A stretch of 64,000 nt of DNA, from assembly GCF_947498825.1 (NCBI RefSeq), contig NZ_CANMLV010000009.1:62001-126000 (forward strand). Direction: 5' to 3'. The notes under the pieces are model-generated. The model had not been told where the DNA came from and ran no database searches. It worked only from the letters and a program-made list of their open reading frames with translations. The DNA is from an uncultured Cedecea sp. Lineage in GTDB: Bacteria; Pseudomonadota; Gammaproteobacteria; Enterobacterales; Enterobacteriaceae. Position numbers and translations under genes: made by a program. Positions 54,375-63,851 of the stretch are shown here, one piece after another (position 1 is the stretch's first letter; every line of letters starts with the position of its first letter).

Positions 54375-56250
54375 TAATCTGGGCCACTCTATGTTTCGCC
54401 AGGTCAAGGCGGATCTGCGCTATTTTCCTGGCCGCTTTGCAATGGCATGGCGCATTGGTGCCTTAACGGCGCTGATGAGCTTTGTCGCGATGTTCTACGG
54501 TATTCCTGAGTCTGCTATCAGTTGTTATCTTATTTTGTTCATCATGAAGCCAGATGCAGTAACCAGTATGATAATGGCGGTGGCTATTATCATACTGGTT
54601 ACTATTGTCGTGGGCTTAATTATTTTGATTCTGCCGATGACCCTCGAATATGGTCCTCTGCGCATGACAATATTGATAGCCAGCTCCTTTTTCTTTTTAT
54701 GGCTAGGTTCGGCAAGTCAGCTGGGAGAAGTCGGCAGTATTATCGCCTTGGTTATCGCTTTTATTATGGGGCTGATTGGCTTTGCGCCTACCGGTGAAAT
54801 AGCAACCCGGGCAATACTTTATGCCTGGTTGATGACTGCCTCACCGATGCTACTGTTGTTTATCTTTAACTATCTTTTTGGCCGTTCACCGGTGATGCTG
54901 GTTTATGAAAGCCTGACGGAACGTTTGCAAATTGCTGCTGCTGCATTGCGCGATCCGGATGTCACTCAGATAAGACAAGTACGCTTGCAGTTACTGGATG
55001 ATCAGAATGACCTGGCACAGCGAGCGATGTTTGTGAAGGTATTTCATCTTGGACGAGGCGCTGAAAATAAGTGGCTGCCGGCGGCGGTAATTAACAGTTA
55101 TCGGGTATTAATGGCAGTCTCTGAACTGGCCGAAACGTTACCTGAGCCGATACGTCTGAAAATGGCCGACTGGTGCAGCAGTGCAGCACAACAACTGGCA
55201 GTGAAACGTATGCCCGCTTTGCCCGAGTGGTCGTCTCAGGAGCTGAATAACGAGATTGCTGATGCTTTAATTGCATTTGCGACACCTGATGATAAGCCCC
55301 TGCCAGCAGGGATAAAAACGCCTTTCTTCGCACCGGATGCACTGACCAATCCGGTTCACCGTTATTTTGCCTTAAAAACCACCCTGGCAAGTGTGATTTG
55401 TTATCTCACCTATACCCTGCTTGACTGGCAGAGCATTCATACCGCCATGATAACCTGCTATGTTGCGGTGCTTGGTACGACGGGAGAGACGGTACATAAG
55501 TTAGTACTACGCATTACCGGATGCCTGATTGGTGCCACGATGGGAATGTTATCGCTTATCTTTATTGTTCCCGGTATGGATGATATTGGTCAGTTAATGA
55601 TTTTAGTCTTTATCGCACTGCTTCTTTCGGCTTGGATCTCAACCGGAAATGAGCGCATTGCGTACGCCGGAATTCAGGTTGGGCTGGCTTTTCTGCTGAC
55701 GGTGTTACACGGCTTTGCTCCCAGTGATGATTTGGATGTTGCAACCGGGCGTATTCTTGGTATCTTGCTGGGAAATGTGGTTATTTATGTTATCTTCACC
55801 CATCTATGGCCGGTGGGTATTGTTGACTCCGTCCGTTCCAGTATTCGAAACAACTTAAAAGATTTATCAATTCTTTCTGAATTACCGTTACAGGCCAGAA
55901 TGCAGGTAACCTTGCAGGCCGCCCGTATCGAACAGTCAATTGCCAGAACAATAGAATCACTCCGCTTAGTTCCTTTTGAACCTAAAAACTTACGTCCATC
56001 AACCGAGGAATATCAGCGGTTAACGAAAATATTACTGGAAATAGACGTGACTTGTCGGGCGCTATTCTTACCGATGGCGAGGGACGAGGCCGATAAAGAG
56101 AGACTAAAAGCGTTGTGCATAAGTCAGTCGGTATCACTGGAAAAAAACGAAAATACCGGAGTGGTCGATGCTGAATTTCCGCCTGAACCTTTGGTTGTGC
56201 AAGATGCCCTGAAACGCAGTTTAACCAGACTTGAGGGGCTTCTAAAATGA
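54358..56250 (+). CDS. mdtO: MdtO-like FUSC-family efflux pump
   Basis: A 630-residue integral membrane protein: two clusters of about six hydrophobic segments separated by a soluble central domain. The second cluster carries the FUSC-type stretches KTTLASVICYLTYTLLDWQS and LRITGCLIGATMGMLSLIFI. This family includes AaeB and MdtO (aromatic acid/drug extrusion). The substrate is unknown. The start may be 54358 or 54364. Confidence 0.85.
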   Translation: MTMIADNLGHSMFRQVKADLRYFPGRFAMAWRIGALTALMSFVAMFYGIPESAISCYLILFIMKPDAVTSMIMAVAIIILVTIVVGLIILILPMTLEYGPLRMTILIASSFFFLWLGSASQLGEVGSIIALVIAFIMGLIGFAPTGEIATRAILYAWLMTASPMLLLFIFNYLFGRSPVMLVYESLTERLQIAAAALRDPDVTQIRQVRLQLLDDQNDLAQRAMFVKVFHLGRGAENKWLPAAVINSYRVLMAVSELAETLPEPIRLKMADWCSSAAQQLAVKRMPALPEWSSQELNNEIADALIAFATPDDKPLPAGIKTPFFAPDALTNPVHRYFALKTTLASVICYLTYTLLDWQSIHTAMITCYVAVLGTTGETVHKLVLRITGCLIGATMGMLSLIFIVPGMDDIGQLMILVFIALLLSAWISTGNERIAYAGIQVGLAFLLTVLHGFAPSDDLDVATGRILGILLGNVVIYVIFTHLWPVGIVDSVRSSIRNNLKDLSILSELPLQARMQVTLQAARIEQSIARTIESLRLVPFEPKNLRPSTEEYQRLTKILLEIDVTCRALFLPMARDEADKERLKALCISQSVSLEKNENTGVVDAEFPPEPLVVQDALKRSLTRLEGLLK

Positions 56251-57749
56251 AGGGACCCATGGTGCATATGGATAAAAAAATAACCGCAAAGAGACTGCTG
56301 ATAATCATCATTGCTTCGCTGCTGAGTGCCTGTGTGGCAGACTCGTCAGAACGTGCCCCCGCGTCACCTTCGACCCCCTGGCAGCCTTCAGGGCAAACAA
56401 GTCAGGCGGTGGCCGATTCATTTTCAGTCCCTGAAAATAAACAGATCCTGGAGAGTCCAGTCTCACCCCAAATTAAGCAAAACCATGCTTACTCACTGCC
56501 GGAACTCATTAATATTGCTCAGTTAGAAAATCCGGATACGCGAATCGCCTGGCAGCAAGCGCGTCAGGCTGCTTTAGCGGTGGGCTTAAGTGAAACATTA
56601 TTCTTGCCGATGATTTCAGCCAATGTGATAGGTGGTTATCAACATACTCGCACCCCCTTATCGTTGGGCGTGCTTGGGCACAATAATCTGGAAACCAATA
56701 CTCATGCGGTGATCCCTGCGTTAGTACTACAGTGGTTGGTGTTTGATTTTGGTCAGCGCAGGGCATTAACCAATGCTGCCGAGCAGGTATCATTCGCGGC
56801 TAATATTGGTTTCAACGGTATACATCAAAAAATCATTTATGATGTTACCCGGACTTATTATCAATATGGTGCCGCTCAGGCCCGTTACAAAAAAACAGAA
56901 GAAATGCTGCAAAACAGCAAAAATATTCTCGCAGCCGCCGAGGCGAAAAGGCAGCAGGGTATCGGTACTTCGCTGGAAGTGGCGCAAGTGACGCAGCTGG
57001 TGGCTCAGGCGGAGCTTAATCGTGTTGTTGCTCAAGGTCTGCAACGGGATGCTAAACAGGCTTTACTCGCTTCTACCGGTTTGCCTGCTAACTCAAAACT
57101 GGATGTTGATACCCCTGAATATAAAGTCCCCTCGCTGAAAGTGATTCATCCCAGCCAGAAGATGGTAGAGCAGGCCCTTGCCCGTCGTCCGGACGTACTG
57201 GCCAGCTATGCTCTGGCCCAGGCTGCGAAAGAAGGGATTACCGCCGCAGAAGCCAGCTATATGCCAAAAATAGTTATGGCGGGTGGGCTGGCCCATGCAC
57301 GTACCCGTTTTGATATTCAGGGGCTTCCAACGATCGGACCGCAAACCTCATCATCAAATATTCTGTTAGGTATCAGTTTGCCTTTATATGATGGCGGAAT
57401 GCGTGCGATACGTGTCCAGGAAGCGCAGTCTCGTGCTGCCAGTGCGCACGAAACTTTTGAAAAAACGCGTGAGATGGCGGCGCGAGAAATTGTGGTATCT
57501 GGTGATGCCCTGGAATCAGCAATCGCCTCTAATACCGCTGCAGCTAATTTAGTTAAAACGGCCTTAATCACCTATGATGCTGCGTTTGATGCCTATAAGC
57601 ACGGCGTCGGCACGATTACGCTGGTGAATGAAGCGGCGAACAATCTACTGCAGGCTCAACAACTTGAGATTGATGCCCGCACATCCGTGTTGGTTGCCGT
57701 CGCTAATCTGGCGTTTGTGATGGGAGAGATGACTCAACCTGTTCTCTAA
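56247..57749 (+). CDS. mdtP: MdtP-like outer-membrane efflux lipoprotein
   Basis: A 500-residue TolC/OprM-family channel with a signal peptide and lipobox LLSAC (Cys29), two outer-membrane-factor repeats (YSLPELINIAQLENPDTRIA; PSQKMVEQALARRPDVLASY) and the coiled-coil pattern of alpha-barrel tunnels. GAGGGG 8 bases before the ATG at 56247 supports that start, which overlaps the mdtO stop by 4 bases. It completes the tripartite pump. Confidence 0.87.
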   Translation: MKGPMVHMDKKITAKRLLIIIIASLLSACVADSSERAPASPSTPWQPSGQTSQAVADSFSVPENKQILESPVSPQIKQNHAYSLPELINIAQLENPDTRIAWQQARQAALAVGLSETLFLPMISANVIGGYQHTRTPLSLGVLGHNNLETNTHAVIPALVLQWLVFDFGQRRALTNAAEQVSFAANIGFNGIHQKIIYDVTRTYYQYGAAQARYKKTEEMLQNSKNILAAAEAKRQQGIGTSLEVAQVTQLVAQAELNRVVAQGLQRDAKQALLASTGLPANSKLDVDTPEYKVPSLKVIHPSQKMVEQALARRPDVLASYALAQAAKEGITAAEASYMPKIVMAGGLAHARTRFDIQGLPTIGPQTSSSNILLGISLPLYDGGMRAIRVQEAQSRAASAHETFEKTREMAAREIVVSGDALESAIASNTAAANLVKTALITYDAAFDAYKHGVGTITLVNEAANNLLQAQQLEIDARTSVLVAVANLAFVMGEMTQPVL

Positions 57750-58100
57750 TCAGATAGCCTGGCTGAATGTTTCTTGCTGAAGCAGGGCATTCAGTCAGGT
57801 CCTCATGTGTTATTTGTAGCCAGTTGATAAATAATTTCTTTTTTAATGTGTTAAGGCTGTTTCTGCCAAGGGAATCAGCATCTTTTTTCTGCTTTACATG
57901 GCAAGTGTAAAGCTCAAAAAAGAAACCATGAAATAAAAATAAAACAACCGATCTGTTTAATTGAAATGCAGTTTCAAAAGAAATATCATTCATATTCACT
58001 GATCTCTATTTGTTATTTTATTGTCAGATAATAGAGCGTCATCCGGTCTCTTCATCTCACAGATAAGGCCTTAAACAGAGGCCCAGCAAAGGAAACTCTT
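57750..58100. other. mdtP-kduD intergenic region
   Basis: 351 bases. A probable terminator stem lies just after mdtP (CTGAATG near 57763 facing CATTCAG near 57789). A 23-base hairpin GCTTTACATGGCAAGTGTAAAG-C is at 57891-57913. A KdgR-like box lies at 57961. No gene. Confidence 0.5.
57961..57977. promoter_or_regulatory. Candidate KdgR operator upstream of kduD
   Basis: TTGAAATGCAGTTTCAA is a palindrome with the KdgR core GAAA-N5-TTTC. It lies about 124 bases upstream of kduD. KdgR represses pectin/ketodeoxyuronate genes such as kduD in Pectobacterium and Dickeya. Confidence 0.5.
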
Positions 58101-58862
58101 ATGATTCTGGATTCATTTTCTTTAGCGGGTAAGGTCGCGGTAGTTTCAGGTTGTAACACAGGCTTAGGCCAGGATATGGCTATTGGTTTGGCTGAGGCGG
58201 GTTGTGATATTGTCGGGCTGAATAGATCAGAGCCGACAGAAACCATTGAGCGAGTTACCGCTTTGGGGCGTCGTTTTCTGAGTCTGAAAGCAGACTTAAG
58301 TCATATCGATGGTATTTCGGTGCTGTTGGATGCCGCAGTTGCTGAATTTGGCCATATCGATATTCTGGTGAATAATGCCGGACTGATTCGTCGTCAGGAT
58401 GCGTTAGAATTCAGTGAGCAAGACTGGGATGACGTAATGAATGTGAATATTAAATCCGTCTTCTTTATGTCCCAGGCTGCGGCGAAACATTTTATTGCCC
58501 AAGGAACGGGTGGAAAAATCATTAATATTGCTTCTATGCTCTCTTTCCAGGGAGGAGTCCGTGTTCCTTCTTATACTGCTTCCAAGAGTGCCGTTATGGG
58601 AGTGACACGTTTACTGGCAAACGAATGGGCAAAACACGGTATCAACGTGAATGCCATTGCTCCAGGTTATATTGCCACTAATAATACCCAACAACTGCGT
58701 GAGGATGAGCAACGTAACGGCGAAATTCTCGATCGTATTCCGGCTGGACGCTGGGGAAAACCTTCTGATTTTAAAGGACCAGTGGTCTTTCTTGCCTCTT
58801 CTGCCTCAGACTATGTTAATGGTTATACTGTGGCTGTTGATGGTGGCTGGTTATCTCGCTAA
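58101..58862 (+). CDS. kduD: 2-dehydro-3-deoxy-D-gluconate 5-dehydrogenase KduD
   Basis: A 253-residue SDR of the same length as E. coli KduD and alike throughout: SGCNTGLG cofactor loop at 16-23, NNAGLIRRQDALEFSEQDWD, catalytic Tyr158 and Lys162 (YTASK), APGYIATNNTQQLR. It converts 2,5-diketo-3-deoxygluconate to 2-keto-3-deoxygluconate in uronate catabolism. AAGGA lies before the ATG. kduI is not present in the window. Confidence 0.95.
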   Translation: MILDSFSLAGKVAVVSGCNTGLGQDMAIGLAEAGCDIVGLNRSEPTETIERVTALGRRFLSLKADLSHIDGISVLLDAAVAEFGHIDILVNNAGLIRRQDALEFSEQDWDDVMNVNIKSVFFMSQAAAKHFIAQGTGGKIINIASMLSFQGGVRVPSYTASKSAVMGVTRLLANEWAKHGINVNAIAPGYIATNNTQQLREDEQRNGEILDRIPAGRWGKPSDFKGPVVFLASSASDYVNGYTVAVDGGWLSR

Positions 58863-58893
58863 AAATAAAGCGTCGCTTGAATACAGGCATGCT

Positions 58894-59023
58894 TATACCC
58901 GTCATACTTCAAGTTGCCTGGGTGTTGCCTGCGTCCGGCCCGCCGAATCACAGAGTTTATCTGTGCTCATCGACGGGCTGAACTGGCTGTCTACAAGCAA
59001 CTCGAATTATTTTGGGTATATAT
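58894..59023 (+). repeat. Dispersed intergenic repeat family A, copy 4
   Basis: A full forward copy: TATACCCGTCATACTTCAAG, CTGCGTCCGGCCCGCCGAAT, CACAGAGTTTATCTGTGCTC, ATCGACGGGCTGAACTGGCT and AACTCGAATTATTTTGGGTA. In the loop-proximal arms CACAGAG...CTGTG differ from CACATAG...CTATG of the other copies on both sides, a compensating change that keeps base pairing. Confidence 0.92.
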
Positions 59024-59125
59024 AAAAACTCTGATAATAATTAGTTCAAGGTAATTGCAGGCCTGAAAGTGCTTTGATAGCCTCTTAATTTGTATAGAAA
59101 CCGCGTCATAATAAAGGTGAATACG

Positions 59126-59833
59126 ATGAAAACAATCGGACTGTTAGGCGGTATGAGCTGGGAATCAACAATTCCATATTATCGACTCATTAATCAAGGA
59201 ATTAATAATCATTTAGGTGGCCTGCATTCGGCGAAGATTTTACTGCATAGCGTTGATTTTTATGAAATAGAAGCATGCCAGGTAACAGGTGCATGGGATA
59301 AAGCGGGTGAGATACTGGCTGATGCAGCTCTGGGGCTGGAAAAGGCAGGCGCTGATGGCATCATGCTGTGTACTAATACCATGCATAAAATTGTTCCACA
59401 TATTGAAGCCCGCTGCTCGCTACCTATTTTGCATATTGCCGATGCTACTGGCCAGGTGATTCATAATGCCGGGTTAAGGCAAGTCGCGCTGCTGGGTACC
59501 CGTTATACAATGGAGCAAGATTTCTATCGTGGGCGACTGAAAGATACCTTCGATATAACCTCACTTATTCCCGATGAAATTCAGCGTATGAAAATTAATC
59601 AGGTTATCTTTGATGAACTCTGTCATGGCATTATTCATCCGGCATCAAAACATTACTACCAGCAAATTATTAATGAGTTGCAGGAGTTAGGCGCCGAGGG
59701 GGTTATTTTCGGTTGTACTGAAATAGGGATGTTGCTCAGTCAAAATGACTGCTCAATACCGGTTTTTGATACCACAGCCATTCATGCCCAGGCTGCGGTC
59801 GACTTTATGCTGAGTGAGTCACCTCGACGGTGA
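59126..59833 (+). CDS. ygeA: Amino-acid racemase YgeA
   Basis: A 235-residue Asp/Glu/hydantoin racemase family protein, matching E. coli Yge[21 protein letters not shown], catalytic cysteines Cys82 (LCTNTMHK) and Cys197 (FGCTEIG). YgeA is reported to racemise homoserine and other amino acids to D-forms. The ATG at 59126 with AAAGGTGA upstream is chosen; an upstream start at 59090 is not. As in E. coli, lysR and lysA are near. Confidence 0.94.
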   Translation: MKTIGLLGGMSWESTIPYYRLINQGINNHLGGLHSAKILLHSVDFYEIEACQVTGAWDKAGEILADAALGLEKAGADGIMLCTNTMHKIVPHIEARCSLPILHIADATGQVIHNAGLRQVALLGTRYTMEQDFYRGRLKDTFDITSLIPDEIQRMKINQVIFDELCHGIIHPASKHYYQQIINELQELGAEGVIFGCTEIGMLLSQNDCSIPVFDTTAIHAQAAVDFMLSESPRR

Positions 59834-60027
59834 TTTACTACAGTCATCAGTTTCCTGACCAATACTACCTGTGTTATAAAACCGTGAGTAAAATCACGTT
59901 TTAGCAACATTGTTTGCCGGTTATTCAGGGCGAGCAGAAGGGTTAAGCGCTAAAACACGCAGATCTTAATCCAGGCGGACAGGCATCAGACTACCGCTTT
60001 TTCATTGACTGAAATCGGGGGAATTCT

Positions 60028-61194
60028 ATGCCTGTTTCTTTACTGGCGCTGGCAATCAGTGCCTTTGCCATTGGCACCACTGAGTTTGTTATTATGGGTT
60101 TACTGCCTGAGGTGGCCGATAGTCTGAGTATTTCGATACCGACAGCGGGCTGGTTAATCAGTGGATATGCATTAGGAGTGGCGATTGGCGCTCCGATTAT
60201 GGCGTTACTTACCGCACGTCTCCCACGCAAGTTATCATTAACGCTACTGATGATTATTTTTATTGTCGGTAATGCATTGTGTGCTATTGCCTTGAGTTAC
60301 GAGTTCCTGATGCTGGCGCGTATTATTACCGCCCTTTGTCATGGTGCCTTCTTTGGTATTGGCGCTGTGGTCGCTGCGAGTCTGGTTCCGGAAGGACGCA
60401 AAGCTTCAGCCGTGGCGTTGATGTTTACCGGTCTGACACTGGCAAATGTGTTAGGTGTACCGTTAGGCACCGCTTTTGGTCAGCTATATGGCTGGCGAGC
60501 GACCTTCTGGGGAGTTGCGGCTATCGGTATCCTGGCTTTTATCTGCCTGATAGTCAGCTTGCCGACACAAAAGAATGCTGAAAATACCGATATTAAAGCA
60601 GAGATTAAAGCGCTGGCGAATGGCAAGCTTTGGTTATCTCTGTGTATGACGGTCTTTTTTGCCGCGGCGATGTTTGCCTTATTCAGCTATATTGCCCCGA
60701 TGCTGTTAGATATTACCGGTATCACCTCTGAAGGAGTGAGCTGGACACTGTTTTTGATTGGTGGCGGTCTGACTATCGGTAATATCCTCGGCGGTCGACT
60801 GGCCGACTGGCGGGTTTCATTCAGTTTACTGTTGAGTTTCAGTCTTATTGCGCTGTTTTCGCTGCTATTTCGCTGGACCAGCCATGATACTTGGCTTGCA
60901 GAAATTACGTTATTTTTATGGGCTGTTGCGACTTTTGCTACTGTACCTGCGCTGCAAATTAATGTCCTGGCCCATGGCAAAAATGCACCTAATTTGGTCT
61001 CAACGTTGAATATCGCTGCCTTTAACGTTGGCAATGCTCTCGGCGCCTGGGTCGGGGGCGTGGTCATTGAGGGTGGTTTTGGTCTGACAGTCGTACCCGT
61101 TGCGGCAGCCGGTCTGGCGATTATCGGCTTGATTGTCTGTCTGATAACCTTTAATAGTACAACGCGTCAAACCCGGCCCGTAACCGAGTCGTAA
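60028..61194 (+). CDS. MFS exporter, YdhP/AraJ-like
   Basis: A 388-residue, 12-segment DHA1-type transporter: MPVSLLALAISAFAIGTTEF opens as in YdhP, with GLLPEVADSLSISIPTAGWL and the TM4 signature ALCHGAFFGIGAVVAASLVP. These proteins export sugars, drugs or metabolites. It lies between ygeA and lysR, where E. coli has araE (arabinose importer). GGGGGAATTCT precedes the ATG. Confidence 0.87.
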   Translation: MPVSLLALAISAFAIGTTEFVIMGLLPEVADSLSISIPTAGWLISGYALGVAIGAPIMALLTARLPRKLSLTLLMIIFIVGNALCAIALSYEFLMLARIITALCHGAFFGIGAVVAASLVPEGRKASAVALMFTGLTLANVLGVPLGTAFGQLYGWRATFWGVAAIGILAFICLIVSLPTQKNAENTDIKAEIKALANGKLWLSLCMTVFFAAAMFALFSYIAPMLLDITGITSEGVSWTLFLIGGGLTIGNILGGRLADWRVSFSLLLSFSLIALFSLLFRWTSHDTWLAEITLFLWAVATFATVPALQINVLAHGKNAPNLVSTLNIAAFNVGNALGAWVGGVVIEGGFGLTVVPVAAAGLAIIGLIVCLITFNSTTRQTRPVTES

Positions 61195-61218
61195 ATTTTC
61201 TATCAGATGGCGCATTAA

Positions 61219-61245
61219 GCGGGTATTTAACGGATAAATGCCCGC
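61219..61245. terminator. Hairpin between the MFS gene and lysR
   Basis: GCGGGTATTTA pairs with TAAATGCCCGC over a 5-base loop, 25 bases after the MFS stop. No T run follows. Probable terminator or stabilising stem. Confidence 0.5.
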
Positions 61246-61464
61246 TAGATGTACTCATCCATATCGTGTCAGAGGAAAGGTAAACTCTGGTCTGATTAGG
61301 GGATCAGGCGTTTACTACCGTAAAAAAGGGAGCAATTCAGCCATTAATGGCTCCGGACATTTTTCTGTTACGAAGTGACCTCATTGATGAAGCATACCCC
61401 TCGATCCTGACTGCACCGCGGTTTAACCAGCAATATGATCCCGGCGATCGCCTTCATTCTATGT

Positions 61465-62400
61465 CTATAGCTCTTTCTCTTCATCAAGCAGGGCATCAAG
61501 AGAATCAGAATACTGATGACTGTATTTTTGTAAGTGCTCACTAAAAGCATTAACCAGCGCAGAGGCAGGGCGATGTAGAGGACGAATCAAACTGACCGTG
61601 AAGGGAACTGATTCACTGAAACGTTTTACTACCAGTCCCTGTCTCTGATAGTCCAGCGCTGTCAGGGGATTAACAATGGATATCCCTACACCCGCCTTGA
61701 CCATGGCACATACCGACGCTGCGCTGTGGGTTTCAACGACCATACGCCTTTTAATGTTGAATTCCTGAAATAACGAGTCCAGTAACTGGCGGTAGCTGTC
61801 TGTTGGTGACAAGCTGATATAATTTTCTGCTGCAAAGTCCTGAGGGATCAGTTCCTTTTTACTCGCCAGTCGATGCCCGGCAGGCAGAACGCAGACTTCA
61901 TTGAGCGTGAGTAAGGTCAGGCGTTCAGTTCCCGCAGGAGTTAAGGTATTTTCGGTTAAACCTAAATCATGTCTTTGAGCAGAGAGCCACTCTTCAAGCA
62001 GCGGCGATTCCTGGGGAATAATATTCAGACTCAGGTCAGGATAGCGGCTCAGAAAGGGCTGGAGTAAGTGCGGCAGAAATGACTGAGAAAATACTGGTAA
62101 ACAGGCAACAGAAAGTTCGCCCTGACGAAACTCGCGCAGGCTTTCAGCCGCATTAAGAATACGGTCCAGGCCATACCAGGATCGTTGTACCTCCTCAAAT
62201 AATCGCAATCCTTGCACCGTCGGATGTAAACGCCCCCGGCTACGTACAAATAATTGTAAATCAATGAGTTTCTCAAAGCGTGCCAGTTCCCGGCTAATGG
62301 TTGGCTGGGAAGTGTGCAGCAGTGATGCGGCTTCGGTCAGATTACCCGCAGTGATGACGGCCCGAAATATTTCAATATGACGCAGAGTAATGGCTGGCAT
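61465..62400 (-). CDS. lysR: LysR, activator of lysA
   Basis: A 311-residue regulator that matches E. coli LysR nearly throughout: helix-turn-helix GNLTEAASLLHTSQPTISRE, LARFEKLIDLQLF, then RLFEEVQRSWYGLDRILNAA and the effector domain including VETHSAASVCAMVKAGVGIS. It activates the divergent lysA when diaminopimelate is high and lysine low and represses itself. Confidence 0.96.
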   Translation of the reverse strand: MPAITLRHIEIFRAVITAGNLTEAASLLHTSQPTISRELARFEKLIDLQLFVRSRGRLHPTVQGLRLFEEVQRSWYGLDRILNAAESLREFRQGELSVACLPVFSQSFLPHLLQPFLSRYPDLSLNIIPQESPLLEEWLSAQRHDLGLTENTLTPAGTERLTLLTLNEVCVLPAGHRLASKKELIPQDFAAENYISLSPTDSYRQLLDSLFQEFNIKRRMVVETHSAASVCAMVKAGVGISIVNPLTALDYQRQGLVVKRFSESVPFTVSLIRPLHRPASALVNAFSEHLQKYSHQYSDSLDALLDEEKEL

Positions 62401-62513
62401 AGAGTTCTCCTTTTGCCTATATCATATTTGAATAGACTGACAAGAAAACGATATTTTTTATCGTATATTAATTGTGGCGTAATACTGAAAACCATTTTTT
62501 ATTGGAGTTCACT

Positions 62514-63776
62514 ATGCCTCGTCTGTTGACGGATACCACTACAGCGCTGAATGCGCAGAGTTTACTGACCCTGGTAAGCGAATATGGCTGCCCGGTCTGG
62601 GCTTATGATGCAGATATTATTCGCCACCAAATTGAACAATTACGTCAGTTTGATGTGATTCGTTTTGCGCAGAAAGCCTGCTCAAATATTCATATCCTTA
62701 AACTGATGCGTGAGCAGGGCGTTAAAGTGGACTCTGTTTCTCAGGGGGAAATTGAACGCGCTCTGGCCGCGGGCTACCAGCCTTTAGAAAACCCGGACGA
62801 TATCGTTTTTACTGCTGATGTGATTGATGACGCGACGTTGGCGCTGGTCGCAGAGCATAAAATTGCCGTCAATATTGGCTCTGTTGATATGCTGCATCAG
62901 CTTGGAGCGGCATCACCGGGTCATCGGGTCTGGTTACGTATCAATCCAGGTTTTGGCCATGGTCACAGCCAGAAAACCAATACGGGTGGTGAGAACAGTA
63001 AACACGGTATCTGGCACACTGATCTGCCGCAGGCTTTAGAAGTGATGCAACGTTACCAGCTACAGTTAGTTGGTATGCATATGCATATCGGCTCTGGCGT
63101 TGATTATGGGCATCTGGAACAAGTCTGTGGAGCTATGGTAAGCCAGGTGATTGATTTTGGTCAGGATCTGGAAGCTATCTCGGCAGGTGGTGGATTATCT
63201 ATCCCTTATCATATTGGTGATGAGACTATTGATACTCAACACTATTTTGGTTTGTGGAATGCTGCCAGGGAAGTGATTGCTTCTCATTTGGGCCATCCAG
63301 TCAAGCTGGAAATTGAACCCGGTCGCTTCCTGGTTGCTGAATCAGGTGTGTTGGTTGCCCAGGTTCGGGCAGTCAAAGAGATGGGGTCACGTCACTTTGT
63401 GTTGATTGACGCCGGATTTAATGACTTAATGCGTCCGTCTATGTACGGTAGCTATCATCATATTTCTGCACTCCCTCATGATGGCCGTTCCCTGGAGTCT
63501 GCCGGACTGGTTGAAACGGTAGTTGCGGGTCCGCTTTGTGAATCTGGCGATGTTTTTACCCAGCAAGAAGGCGGTAAGGTAGAGACCCGTCTGCTACCTG
63601 CGGTTGAAGTCGGTGACTACCTTGTATTACATGATACCGGGGCTTATGGCGCATCGATGTCTTCCAATTACAATACCCGTCCATTATTACCTGAAGTCTT
63701 GTTTGATAACGGCCAGGCACGCCTGATTCGCCGCCGCCAGACTATTGCCGAGCTCCTGGCGCTAGAGATTCTGTAA
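62514..63776 (+). CDS. lysA: Diaminopimelate decarboxylase LysA
   Basis: A 420-residue PLP enzyme, the length of E. coli LysA. The cofactor lysine is Lys54 in RFAQKACSNIH; AISAGGGLSIPYH and EIEPGRFLVAESG bind the PLP phosphate; GPLCESGD carries the active-site cysteine from the partner subunit. It makes L-lysine from meso-diaminopimelate. GGAG 6 bases before the ATG at 62514 sets the start. Divergent from lysR. Confidence 0.96.
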   Translation: MPRLLTDTTTALNAQSLLTLVSEYGCPVWAYDADIIRHQIEQLRQFDVIRFAQKACSNIHILKLMREQGVKVDSVSQGEIERALAAGYQPLENPDDIVFTADVIDDATLALVAEHKIAVNIGSVDMLHQLGAASPGHRVWLRINPGFGHGHSQKTNTGGENSKHGIWHTDLPQALEVMQRYQLQLVGMHMHIGSGVDYGHLEQVCGAMVSQVIDFGQDLEAISAGGGLSIPYHIGDETIDTQHYFGLWNAAREVIASHLGHPVKLEIEPGRFLVAESGVLVAQVRAVKEMGSRHFVLIDAGFNDLMRPSMYGSYHHISALPHDGRSLESAGLVETVVAGPLCESGDVFTQQEGGKVETRLLPAVEVGDYLVLHDTGAYGASMSSNYNTRPLLPEVLFDNGQARLIRRRQTIAELLALEIL

Positions 63777-63809
63777 TCTTCCCGAGATACCGCTACACTT
63801 CTGTTATCT

Positions 63810-63835
63810 GACTGGTAAAGATGCCTTTACCAGTC
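63810..63835 (+). terminator. Terminator after lysA
   Basis: GACTGGTAAAG and CTTTACCAGTC form a perfect 11-bp stem with a 4-base loop, followed by GTTATTT, 33 bases after the lysA stop. Confidence 0.75.
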
Positions 63836-63851
63836 GTTATTTGAGGCTACT

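Noticed and set aside
57891..57913. 23-base hairpin in the mdtP-kduD gap as a terminator
   Set aside because: Neither strand has a T-run after the stem; kept only as a note.
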